In this document: positions 28,169 to 39,400 of the stretch, piece by piece | Layout of the letters: the number at the start of each line of letters is the position of its first letter | Numbering within the stretch: position 1 is the stretch's first letter | Assembly: GCF_028389875.1 (NCBI RefSeq) | Contig: NC_084668.1 | Span: forward strand, 21,257,493 to 21,321,492 | DNA length: 64,000 nucleotides | Reading direction: 5' to 3' | From: Rhea pennata | Lineage: Eukaryota > Chordata > Aves > Rheiformes > Rheidae | Position numbers and translations under genes: made by a program | Notes under the pieces: generated by a model | Told to the model about the DNA's origin: nothing | Databases searched by the model: none | Seen by the model: the letters and a program-made list of their open reading frames with translations, nothing else

Positions 28169-28196
28169 GGGGGGGGGGCGGTCGCTGGGGCGGGGG
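28169..28196 (+). promoter_or_regulatory. Putative G-quadruplex in the CpG island
   Basis: A run of ten G (28169-28178) is followed within 20 nt by GG, GGGG and GGGGG runs. This satisfies the usual four-G-run pattern on the + strand. Promoter G-quadruplexes are common in vertebrate islands; function here is inferred. Confidence 0.55.
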
Positions 28197-28744
28197 CGCC
28201 CAGGTGCCGCGGCGGGGCTGGGAGGGGGCTGCCGGCCTGAAAGCCGCGGGCGGCGGCGGCGCGGCGCCGGCTCTGCCCGTGCCCTCCCGTCGCCTCAGGG
28301 GGCTCGGGGCGGCGGAGCCCCGCGGTGGCGGCGCGGCGGGGCCCGGCCCGGCCCGGCCGGCTGCGGCCCCCTGCGGCGCGGGCGCGTCCGCCGCGGCGGT
28401 GGGGGCGGCGCGGGCGGTCCCGGCGCGGCTCCTGCGGGGCTGCCCGGCCTGGCCGCCCCGCCGCGAGGGGGCCGGGGCCGGGGCGGCGCCCCCGGCGGCG
28501 GCCACGTCCCGCGTGGGAAGGGCGCGGGGCCGGCGGGCGCCACGGCGGGGCCCTCGGGATCCTCGCTCCCGCGCGGAGGGGGAGACGGGGCGGCTCGTTT
28601 CGGCTCTGCACTTTGTCTTGGCGAAGTTAAAACAGCGAGTTCAAAGAAAAGTTGGTAGGAAGCGAGTGCAGCGTTGGCGGCTGAAACATGACCGGTGGCT
28701 ACTGAGACGGAGGAATCGCAAAGGCGAAATGCCGTTTACCTGCG

Positions 28745-31700
28745 TGTAGTCCTTCTCGCTGGTCCCCTCTCTGCTTCGCTCTTTGTCATTGAAGGTGGAG
28801 TTGGAAGGCTTTAAAATATCGTCACATCCTGCTAATTCAGGGAAAATAATGATCTTTAATGATCTTTATGGATATAATGTAAGCGTTCGAAGTCCTGAAC
28901 ATAGTATCTCAAGCATTTGTTAGGATACGGACAGACTTTGTATTGATGGACCTTATCCTGCAGTGGTGGAAGCTAAGAGTTTTGACATTGATTCAGAAGG
29001 AAACGATAGAGCATCCAAAATTAACAACTGAAAAGATGATGATTGTTGTTGTTGTTTCTTGATTACCTTCCATGTGGTGGGTTGGGCACTTTAAACATTA
29101 AGAAAATGCTTAATGTGGTCTGCAGGAAAAATCAAGGTAATTGCATTTGGAGAGTTTTTTTTTTTCTTTCTTTTTTCCTCCTAGCTGTGATCTTGCTTCT
29201 CCACTTTCCAGGAGTGTATTGATTTTGTTCAGTCTTTCTTGGTTCAGAGAATTCTGATACATTATTTTAGTTATAAAAATGTTTTTAATCACGATGCTTT
29301 CGGAATTTTTCAAAATCATGTGATGGATGGTAAACATGAGTAGCTGATGTAAACTCGATTATCACAAATATATGTTTTTCTTTGGAAAGATGAAATCCAG
29401 TTTTATGGCTGAGAGATACTAGTAAGCATAAAAGATCCAAGGTGTAGAATTTGTAACAGACACGAGATAATACTATTCTGTCTCTGAATATTTATTCCAA
29501 AATATCCTTATTTACAGAACAAGAAACCAAAATTTCCTCAGCCATTCATATGTATCACTGACCCCAAATATACCCAACAAAATGTGCTCATATTGGCAAA
29601 CTGGTTTTTCGAAAACATTTAGTTACTGGAGTTGATGTCAAAGAGTATTTTAGGTTAACTTAGGTGCCTAGGGCAGAGAGAAACCCTGATACAAGTAGGT
29701 TGCACACAGCCATGACACAGTGTCTGAGATGCTCAGTTGTGCCAGTCTGCCTCATACCTCACCTATGTTTTCTTTAAATGCTTTTTTAGGAGAAAGAAGG
29801 TCGAATTTTGTGGTGTTTTGTGGCAGGTATAAACAGTTTCTTTTTTTTTGCCAAGCCTACAGGCTGAAAATACAAAGCTGTTTTTTTCCCTTGTGAGTAA
29901 AACCAGATTTTAATCTAAATATTCCGTTTATAAATGTGTAATCTGCAGAATCTTCTTCATATGAGTAGTCTTTATTCCTGATATTCATTTCACCGGGATT
30001 GTTCTCAAGAGAATATGCTTGCAAGACAGTATATGCCTCTGAACTCACTGCATCAGCTTTTCTTTTTTTTTTTTCCTACATTTTTTTTCTCATAGTTCAC
30101 AGGAAGCGTCTTCCAAAAGACCAGAATATTTCAGTCCAATTACATTTATTCAGAAAGGTGCTAAATTCGATGGCAATTTCTCCTTTTCTTTGCTTGTTAA
30201 TAAGTAATGACTTTTTTTTGGAGCAGCGATAATCCTATCACTATAAGTGAATAACATTATTAAGTATTTACTTGTTCAAAAATATTTATCAGATATAGAC
30301 TTAATGTTCCTATAATGATAGTTATATAATGTTCATATCTACATAAAGCTAGAGGAGAATGGTGAAATTTCAAAACTGTTAGCTTGCTTTTTGTAGTCTT
30401 TTATATAAAACAAGTGGATTTATAAGTGTCCCAACTAGAAGGATGATCATAAGAAAATATCTGATATTTTCCTCATCAGCTTTTGTAGTAATATGTTTTA
30501 CAGGGAAATATTAATATATGTAATAAGATGAAATCTGGAACTGAAGCAGTCAATTAATCAAGTTATGTTCTCCAACCTGTTGCCTATTTAATTGCATAAA
30601 AAAGATGGATGTCATAGTACTGAAAATGGGTGATGTAATTTGTCACAAGTAGTTAGAAAATTATTTGATTCAGCTAGGGGAAACATCCATCATTTTCCTT
30701 TAGAAATAAGACTAAATGTACATTTAGTTGAACTACCGAAGAGCTGCTAGAAGATCATAGAAAGATGAATGAATGCTGTGTCTCATTCTAGTTGCATTAG
30801 ATCATGTAAGCTGGTAAAACGATATTTTGGAAAAGCTAATGCTGGTTTTGAACTGCAGTTAAAATACTGACTTGTAGCTGTTCGTACAAGCTCCAGCAAA
30901 CACAGTGACTGTGAACGCTGATGTATGGAAGCTCTGTAGAGTTCCAGATAAACAGAAATATAAAATGCCTCCACATCTGAGTGTTCCCTTTGTCACTTAC
31001 TAGCAAGCTTCAGATGTTTGCAAATATGGTGATAGTATCTGTGGCTGTGTAATGCTGCCATAGGCTTACGTGAATGAGTGCTCGAGATTGCTCCTCTTCA
31101 GCTCCTTCAGTGAATGCTTTCCAATGAAGTTAACAAAAGATGCTCTTAAATAGGACATAAAAAATCAGCTCCTGAGGCAGAGGACATAGCTCTTGAGCAG
31201 AGTAACAGAGGGAGAGAGGTGAAGATGGGCAAGCTGTTTTTTGACAGACTGACAGTCAGCCAAGAGTAAATTTCAGCAGAGCTGTGCAGACTGCAGATGT
31301 GTTGGTGGCTGACAGCCACCTAGAGTTTCCTAGAGTTCATCCAGGAGAAAGAAAAGACATACAGAGTCTCTTTGAGCCTACTTGTTGGTAGTACTAATAC
31401 AGTCATGGACAAGTTGTGATAATGAATGATGAGTCTCATCTACAAGCATGCTCCTTTTCTTGTACCACTACTGAAAACATAAAATTCATAGATATTTAGC
31501 AGGTGCAGTGGGGATGGGGGGGGAGGAGAAGAGAACACCATCTCTTTTTTGACCTTCCTACACTCTCAATTTTGCAGTTCTTAGTCCAACTTCCCCAAAT
31601 ACTGGGAGACATCTAAATATTTGCAATAGTTACTCATCAAAACAGAACTTTTTTATTTCTGTAAGAATGCAAATGTGTAAATTAGTTAATATATGTAGCA

Positions 31701-32690
31701 TATCACTACATATATTTATAAAATAAGTATATATTCTTTTCTTCTATATAATAACAAATTACCATATACTAGAGAGGGAGCTAATGATGAGTGAAGTGAG
31801 TGAACTTGTACAACTGAAACCAGATTTTTTTTTTCTCCTGTGGAGTGTGAACTGCATACCTTCTCACTTTGCAGAAGATATTCTATATTATCAGTAGCCT
31901 CAAAATATCTCAATCAGTGTCTCATTTCAGTTACAAATAGTTTTCCTAAAAGGGAAGAGTGGGGAATGCCATATATGAAGTAGCTTTCACACAGGATTTT
32001 AAGACTTCTACCCAAGTACTGTTAAGTTTCAACTCTTAGGACCTTTTGAAATTTGCCATAGTAAAAATGTGATGTGAATGACTTACATGCTTAACTTTGT
32101 CTGCCTTTGAGCTATTCTGCAGCTCCATTGTTTAAGGCTTTGATGTTTGTTTCTTTTGTCCCTCAGCAGGTGGCTACATTTTCACTTAAAGAGCTGATCC
32201 TGCTGTGGAAGAACATCTGTGGCACTGGGAGGGGAGGGAAGTCACACTGGGTGGAGTAATTCAAGTATTTCCTTCTGGATCTTTTTAAAAGATATACTAC
32301 TAATTTATTATTTAACATAAGATGTTATGTGTTAGAAAGTATACTAAATACTAGTGGTGTTCAAATCTGACGTGCATCTTTCATAGCAGATGAGAAGCAG
32401 TGGTGTGAACTCTTGTGTTTTGGTGCAAGAGCTTAGCAGACGGTATTAGAGAAAACTGAAGCTAAGACTGCAAGAACAGAAGAAAAGCTGTTTTGAGTCA
32501 GACCAGTGGGCTTTCAAACCCAGAATTTGTCTGACAGCGGCATTAAGAGATGCTGTTTAGGTATAGCGCTCAAGTTGAGCCACTTTCTGCAGTTTGTCCT
32601 CTTGTATTCTCCTAGCAAGCATAGTTTCTCTATTATTGATGGTAGGTATATCCCTGCCTAGTGCTTTTAGAATCCATTTATGGGCCTATT
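28745..32690. other. Gene-less stretch downstream of the CpG island
   Basis: AT-rich sequence with no recognisable coding exon. If the island drives B3GALT1, this is the start of its first intron. Small homopolymer T runs occur near 29,155 and 30,060. Confidence 0.6.
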
Positions 32691-32699
32691 GTCTAAAAA

Positions 32700-33480
32700 C
32701 TAGTCTATTATTTTTTTCCAAACTTGCTGATGCTCCCTGCCTTCACAACCTCCTCTGGTGGCATGTTCCAAAAGTTCCCTTGTAGCTGTGTAAAGCATTT
32801 TCTTCAATCTCTCTTAAACTCATCTCTTAATAGCTTCATTAAATGTCCCTTAGTTCTAGTATCAGAGGATTCAGCAAACAAAAGTTGTGCATTTAATTTA
32901 TTCACCGTCTTCATGGTTTGATTTACCATGTGCTGCTTCAGCCTTCTCCCCTAACTGAAGAGCCTCTTTAGCCTGCCTTCCTCAGGCAGGCACTCCATAC
33001 CTCCTGATCATCTGATTTACCTTTTTCTGACTCTCATCTCTCCTTCTTGAGATACAGAGATGAGAATTTCACACAGTACTCAAGACGTAGGTGCACCAGG
33101 ATTGTATATGTTTCCTCTGTCTTGTTCTTAATGCTGCTCTTGATGATGCCCAATGTTCGGTTGCTGTTTTGATTGCTGCTGAACAAAGAACTGATAATTC
33201 TGGTGATCTGTCAATAGTGTCTCCTAGACTTTTTTGCTGACGTGTTTGTCAGTGTGGTGTATGTATGATTTAGACTACTTTTCCTTAGGTGTATTAGCCT
33301 ATATTTATCTACATTGAAGCTCATTTGTCATCTTTTTTTTCCTTTGAGTTTTGTAAGGTGCTTCTGGAGTTCCTTGCCATCAGAATGGCAAGAATGGCAT
33401 GAATTCCATGCTCCAAGGGACTTTCTGATCTCTCTTCTAATTTTGCCAACAGTATTGTTCCTTCTGAGTTTTTCATGTGT
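32700..33480 (-). mobile_element. Decayed CR1-clade (CR1/L3/L2-type) LINE fragment, reverse transcriptase C-terminal region
   Basis: Read on the minus strand, conceptual fragments match the C-terminal part of CR1-clade ORF2. From 5' to 3' of the element these are KELQKHLTKLK followed by MSFNVDKYRLIHLRKSS (family pattern MxFNxDKCKVxHLG), NRTLGIIKSSIKNKTEE (family NRILGxIKRS) and ILVHLRLEYCV (family LVRPHLEYCV). Beyond these the similarity fades into a 3' region. The copy is 5'-truncated and carries stops and frameshifts, so it is inactive. The family assignment among CR1, L3 and L2 is not certain. It is the only interspersed repeat in the window that I can identify with confidence. Confidence 0.82.
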
Positions 33481-33489
33481 CATCTAGTG

Positions 33490-36400
33490 GCTGAGAGTGA
33501 TAAAAGTGCTGTGGTAAATCAGTTAGTGTTCAGAGATCTTGAACATAAAAATCGAGTGTTTTTTTTTAGACTTCAGCAAACATGAGCTCAGGAGAATAAC
33601 AGCTTAAGGATCTCTTGAGAAACCTCAAACAGATAAAAGGAAAGAAACTTATAAAGGTGCCAGTCATAGCACTTAATCCAACGGCACTGCGTGGGGAAAT
33701 GAGAATGGTAGTATATGACACTTGATCCACATTGCTTGCTGTAAAAGTATGCTTAATTATTACCAAACAAGCTTTTAAAAAACATAAGAATTTGAAATGA
33801 TGTTTACTCAAATAACTTTAATTCTTTCCTAGCCTCTCTACTGACTCACTGTACCCCAGTCTCAACTCCAATATCATCTAATTAATCACCTTTCATCTGT
33901 GAACTACATTTCACAATAACGTAGTAGTAGTATGCATAGTTCCCCTCGCCTTATCGCCTCTCTCCCCTTTTCTGGTTTTATTAGAGGTCAGGCTGGAAGC
34001 CCACATATAAAAAGGTTTCATCATGTTCCTTGTTCAAAAACAGGCTACTCATTTGATATTCAGAGCATGTCACTTAGATCTGCTGCATTGCAAACAGCAT
34101 CGAGGGTGATGTTTAAAGAAATATTAGAAATTTATTATTAGTGTGCTGCATTATTACTTGGTATTACTTAGTAATAAATGTGGTTTCACAGCAGCATAAG
34201 TGACTGACTACAGTCTGGGATGATCCTGCCATCTTCCCTTTTTCCCAGGTGCACGATCCACTTTCCCCTGCTGTGCGGATGCTAGCATGCAGCAGACCCT
34301 TCGCAGGAGCCCTTCAGCATGTTAAGCTGGTCAAAGAGAATTCTTCCCCACTGCATCCCCAGTAAAACAAACAAAAACAAATGATTCACAACACCTTGAA
34401 TCTGCTCTGCAAAGGATCTTGGAAGGCTGATTCAAGGAAGGGAATGGAGCCATGAAGATAGATGCAAGAGGAGAGGAAGATGCTGATAGGCAGCAGTTAA
34501 ATTGGCTTATGCACTTGTCAAACTACAGCCTGAAGCGCTGTTCTGTTCCTGATTTATTGCTAAAGTACTTGGCAGAAGCACAGGAGCTGTGCTAGTAGTC
34601 ATCCTATTTATTTTCTTAATTTAAATATTTAGCTTAAAAAAAAAATCCTAAATCCTTTAAAGGTCCCTGCTGCTCTACTATCCATTGATGAGGTCATCTT
34701 CTGCTGTGTAAATATCCATATCTAAAATGTTATGAAACCAGCTTTAGTTGTTCGCAGCAGTAGGATTCTTCTTTCATTTTGTTTTCCACTGTGACTCTGT
34801 TTAACAAGACAGTTGTTTTCAGTTAGCATATATTCCATTATTTGATTTTAGTAACTGGTGAGCTTCCAGATCTCGTTAATGGATGCTGTTTGCCAGAATC
34901 TGTAGGCACCGAGACAAAACAGTTGTTTGCCGTAGAAGAGGTTCTGGTGTATCACTTCTGCATGGTACGCTTGAAACCGACCTAGTGCTGCTTCATGAGA
35001 AAAGGATGACACTGTCCTTGTCTGCAGTAGCTGCAAAGTCATGGTCAGCTTTCTGTTAGCTGATACAGTTCAAGATTGCAGTCTACTGTGGAAAAGCAAG
35101 TTCATGATAGCCTGCAAGGATGTCATGGAGGGACATAAACACTTGTTAGAGTATAGTCTGTGTAGTTATTTTCAGTATTTACAGGACACAGCAGTGGTAA
35201 CTGATAAATCTGTGCTGCACGCATTTAGAAGCTGCTGATAGAGCAATGCCACTTACATGCTCAGGTGCCTTAAACAGGCTATTATCATAAAGTGGAGCTT
35301 GGCTTTCATTGTTCAATTACGACAACATCTTCTGATGTTGTATGCAGTCATTAATCTAACATTTTTGTAAGACATTTCAGAATAACCGGGTAAACTTTTA
35401 ATGTTCTTTCCAAGAATATATATACTTTCATATGGGTAAGATGGTGCATATGAAAGAAGTCGCATTCATTTAGTTGTCCACAAAGTATTCTAAATCATTT
35501 AATTTCTTACATATACCTTTTCTAAGAAGACACTTTATATCTCAATTAAGACATTGTTCGGTCTGTTAGGCAGTTTGTAAGAGTAAAAATAGTATTCATG
35601 GCATTGTACTATAAAAGTTTATTTAAAGGTTTCAAGCTTTCCAAGATTTTCACATAGAAAAATAATTTTGATTTCAGATATTTTAGAGTAAACTCATTAG
35701 TTTTTCTTTTGACAGAAGTATTTGACAGCCAAACTTTTGATTACAGTAGCTGCTTGTTAAAAGGTCTTGGAAAATGCATCTCATCTTAAATGTAATCCTA
35801 AAACAAATTCTGGTATCTGTAGTTCACTACTGTATTTGCTCAGAATCAGCTAAGAAGCAGCAAAATACAGTATTAAAGGTTTGCTGCAAGATTCAAATAT
35901 GAGAGCATAAGTGATAATACTGTAGACTTTCAACAGAAAAATTAAGCTTCGAATGAAAGTTTTTCACCAAATCAGTGGATACTAGGATGGGTTGTGTCTG
36001 ATGTCTCTAGTGTACATATACCTGCATGGCATTCACCTCTATGCTATAGCTCAGGTGAACAAATGTTTTTTTTTGCATGCCTGCTGACCTACTCACTGGA
36101 AACTTGCGTGTGCAGATTTCAGATTACTATTTCAAGTAAAACATTCACTTTAAGAAATTAGGACATGAAATACATTATTAAAGGCTGGAATAGAATTAAG
36201 GTATCTATAGTGTTTAATATCATCCTAATTGCAACATTAGTTGCACATTTCACATGCAAAATGTACTATTTTGGGCTCAAATTTTTATCCATATACTGTG
36301 TCTAATTTATGAAGTTGGAACTAAATGGGAATAGAATTCAACACAGGTTCAGTTATAGCTGAGAAAGATGTGTTAAAATACCATACTGTGCGTATCTTAT

Positions 36401-39400
36401 TCAGAATATTTATCCTCTAGAAAAAAATAATTTTTTGATGGATTTTTGATGGATTTTGAGTTTGAGGAAGTAAAGTGTGCATGGAGGCATCAAATAAGTT
36501 AAACTAAGAACTAACTTTTTGAAATTTTGTACTATTTGTTCAATAATAACCTCTCCCCTGCAAGGAAATGCAACACTATTGTGCAATTTCTGTTACTAAC
36601 TCCATTTTCAAACATAAAAAGACAACTTTGTTGAAAAAAATCCAAACTAAAATGTTTCCTGTGAGTTGCTTCATCGTATTTAATGTTTCTAGAGAAGAAA
36701 CTGTAATTCTTCCTCTTCAGAATTTTGGTATTGATATCACCTGATGCAAGTCTTCTATAAAACAAATTTGGTAGGGCACTTCTTGCTAAGGAGTAAAACC
36801 ACTCCTTAGCATCTGACACAATTAGGCAGCGCTGTAATCTCGGGAATGGTTGTGACAAAAGTGGCTGGCAAGAGAAGTTATGCATCAAGTCATAGTGGAG
36901 CGTGTCGATGCCTGGGCATGGTGCCGCAGGTGGGGCAGCTTGTATAGCAGGGAGACCATCCTAGTGGGCTTCTGCTGAGGTCCGTCTGCCCTACAAACAC
37001 CTCTTTGAACAAAGAGCCCCCCAGGAGGTAAAACACTTTCTCCAGCTTCTGCCTGTTGTCTGTCTCTTTGCTGGCTTTTGACTCAGTCATCTGGCTGATG
37101 CTGGTCAGCCAGCAGTCCTGTAGGTCAGTCTGGCTAGCCATCATAGGATTTCAGCTCTGCTTACAGGGAGGCACCAAGGCAGGGGAGTTTGAGCCTGGGC
37201 CAGACCATACATGTTTTATATAATTTTGAGTTATATAGCACTATAATAACCACAAAGTCTGAGAAAGCCCTGTATTTGTTAATTTGTCACAGCTGAGGTC
37301 ATCTGATATTTACCCCTTTACAATTTGAAATCTCTGGGAAAAGAGAATTTCTCTAACTCTGTAGAAGTAAGCAATGCACAAACAATGATGGATGCTTATA
37401 TATTAACCTGTCTACTTAAAATTGCAAAAGTCCCAAGGAAATTAAAAGTCCCCTAACTCTAACACTTAGCAGTCTTAATCAGAAGAATATGAATGTGGGA
37501 TACAGCCATTTTGGCTTCAATACTTAGCAGTCAGGAAATGCACTGCTATCTGTACTAAAGCATCTCTCCATTTTCTGTGTGGTCACTCAACTGAGTTACT
37601 CTGTGCTTTCATTATTTGACTGTTACTTCATTAGTTTGATGAGGTGATTGCCCTGGAGCGAAACTTCTGACATCTGCAAACTAGTCAAACATATTTCAGC
37701 AAGTCCTTTGTACAGGACTGCCAGTGAAATGAATACTCAGACCTATTCTGATTTCTGTATAAAATCTTCTGTTCAGATGGATTTGACTTTGACACTTGCT
37801 ACCTTACATTTTGTAACTTAGTCCTGTCTGTATTGCAGAGAAAATGTACTATCTAGAATTGTTGTGATGCAGTTCTTTCTAGCAAGATACCAGTAAGAAT
37901 TTTGAGACTACTGTAGATCTGCTCTCATTAGAGTGTATATTAGCTATGCTACCTGAATATTTAAAATGTCTCACACATTGCTGAAACTTGAGCAGTTTTT
38001 ATGTTCTTGCCTGATACAAATGGGGCAAGATTACATTTATACAACATGCATTTGGTTGAAGGTCATTTTTAACCACAGTTTTAACAACATGTGTTAGCTG
38101 TAGTAAGCATTCCCTGTTTTTAATGTTTAAATCTGCTTTGCACTTCTTTATAAGACATAGCGTACATGCACAGATAGAAATAAGCTTCTATTATCCTGTA
38201 TGTTGAATCCTGATCCACTGAATAGAAAATATAATGATTAATACTGGAAATGAGTTGTAGGATTAGCTTTATTACAAGTGGTTTTAGTAGTCCTTTTTTT
38301 CTCTGTAGTCTTGTTGGAGCATGAGAATTACCTGTAAAGCAGTTTAAGAAGTTTCTGCGCAGTGCAGTGGAGGCATGCTGTCACTTTTGGCTCCCTGATT
38401 CTCTCTGCTCTGCACACCAGCAGATTTGCTCAATGCAAAGACTGTCAAGAAAAGCAGTCTCAGTTGGATGTGCTGGATCAGTTTCCAGATTGCGTTCTGG
38501 CCACTGTGCAAAATAATTGGTTGCAGCAGCTGGAGAGCAGCTGGGAGAGGCAGCTGAGTTCTGCTGGGTCTGAAGGCGCTCTCAAATATAGGGATGTACA
38601 TATGCACCTGGTGGTATTTGCTTGGACTAGTGAAGCTCAAGAGCACTACAGTTTGGTCCCCTAGGAGCCTTGGCCAGGTGGCATGAGCCAAACCTGCTGA
38701 TGCTCAGGACACTGCACAATCAAGTAGCTGTTAACTGGCTCCCTGACAGCTTGCTTCTCCTGCAGAGTGGGATCTTCATGCACCAGAGGACCTAGTCTAG
38801 TATTTTCACAGTGATGATAAAAATGCTGATCAGAAGTTTTGTTTCATTTTTTTCCTATTCAAAAGACTTTTAAATATGCAGTGTACATGTATTTATTTAT
38901 GCATGCCTAAATTGTTAATCTGTTACGTTGTTTTTGATCTGCCTGTGAATTCTGAATTGTTCCAGTTTTGTACGTGTTATTCTTAGGTGCCAGGATTTTA
39001 TAACTATGTTTTGCCTGATGTGCTGAGAAGAGCATGGTATCAGTAATGGTAGCTTTACTTTGTTATCCAATGGACTATTTCCATGGAGAAAAATAAAATG
39101 ATCTGTGCTTGAACTTTGCATTTTTTCAATAATAAACCATGTTAAGCTTTTGTAATGCTGTTTACCACAACTTGTATATATAAAACAGTAAAAACTCTTA
39201 AGTATGTTCCAATCTTAGTTTCTTCTTGTATATAGTTAGGTAGATAAAAATATAGTTATATTAGATTTAGAAAAGTTACAGTTCCAGGTTATCTCACGGG
39301 ATGATAAAAACCACATGATTTTTTCCTCTCCATCTAGAGAGACAAAGATTTACAGCAAAATGATTCTGTGATAGGTGAAATAAGGAAAAATGATGAAAAG

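Larger units (their letters stand above)
27040..28740. promoter_or_regulatory. Strong CpG island, probable promoter of B3GALT1
   Basis: The base composition changes abruptly from AT-rich to extremely GC-rich with dense CpG for about 1.7 kb, then reverts. GC boxes (GGGCGG/CCGCCC) are numerous. An inverted CCAAT box in CCGATTGGCC lies at 27695-27704. No TATA box is evident, as is usual for island promoters. In human, XIRP2 is followed on the same strand by B3GALT1, whose 5' UTR is split by very long introns, so this island is most simply the B3GALT1 promoter. That assignment rests on remembered gene order, not on coding sequence, since the single B3GALT1 coding exon is absent from the window. 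A divergent or independent lncRNA promoter is the alternative. Long open frames on both strands here are composition artefacts. Confidence 0.75.

Noticed and set aside
27303-28505. 400-codon minus-strand open frame in the CpG island (and 298-codon companion)
   Set aside because: The product is Ala/Pro/Arg/Gly-rich in every frame, as expected where stop codons are rare because of GC content. No domain is recognisable and overlapping frames are equally open.
27766-28749. 327-codon plus-strand open frame, nearly the length of B3GALT1 (326 residues)
   Set aside because: The length match is coincidence. The translation is low-complexity GC-driven sequence with no galactosyltransferase motifs such as the DxD region or the conserved RxxxRxTW block.
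34232-34360. Strong acceptor-like pyrimidine tract ending TTTTTCCCAG at 34248
   Set aside because: No convincing donor follows at exon distance and there is no coding similarity.
36532-37144. Two adjacent minus-strand open frames (118 and 84 codons)
   Set aside because: They have no recognisable family, no shared frame and no splice signals strong enough to join them. They are consistent with chance.
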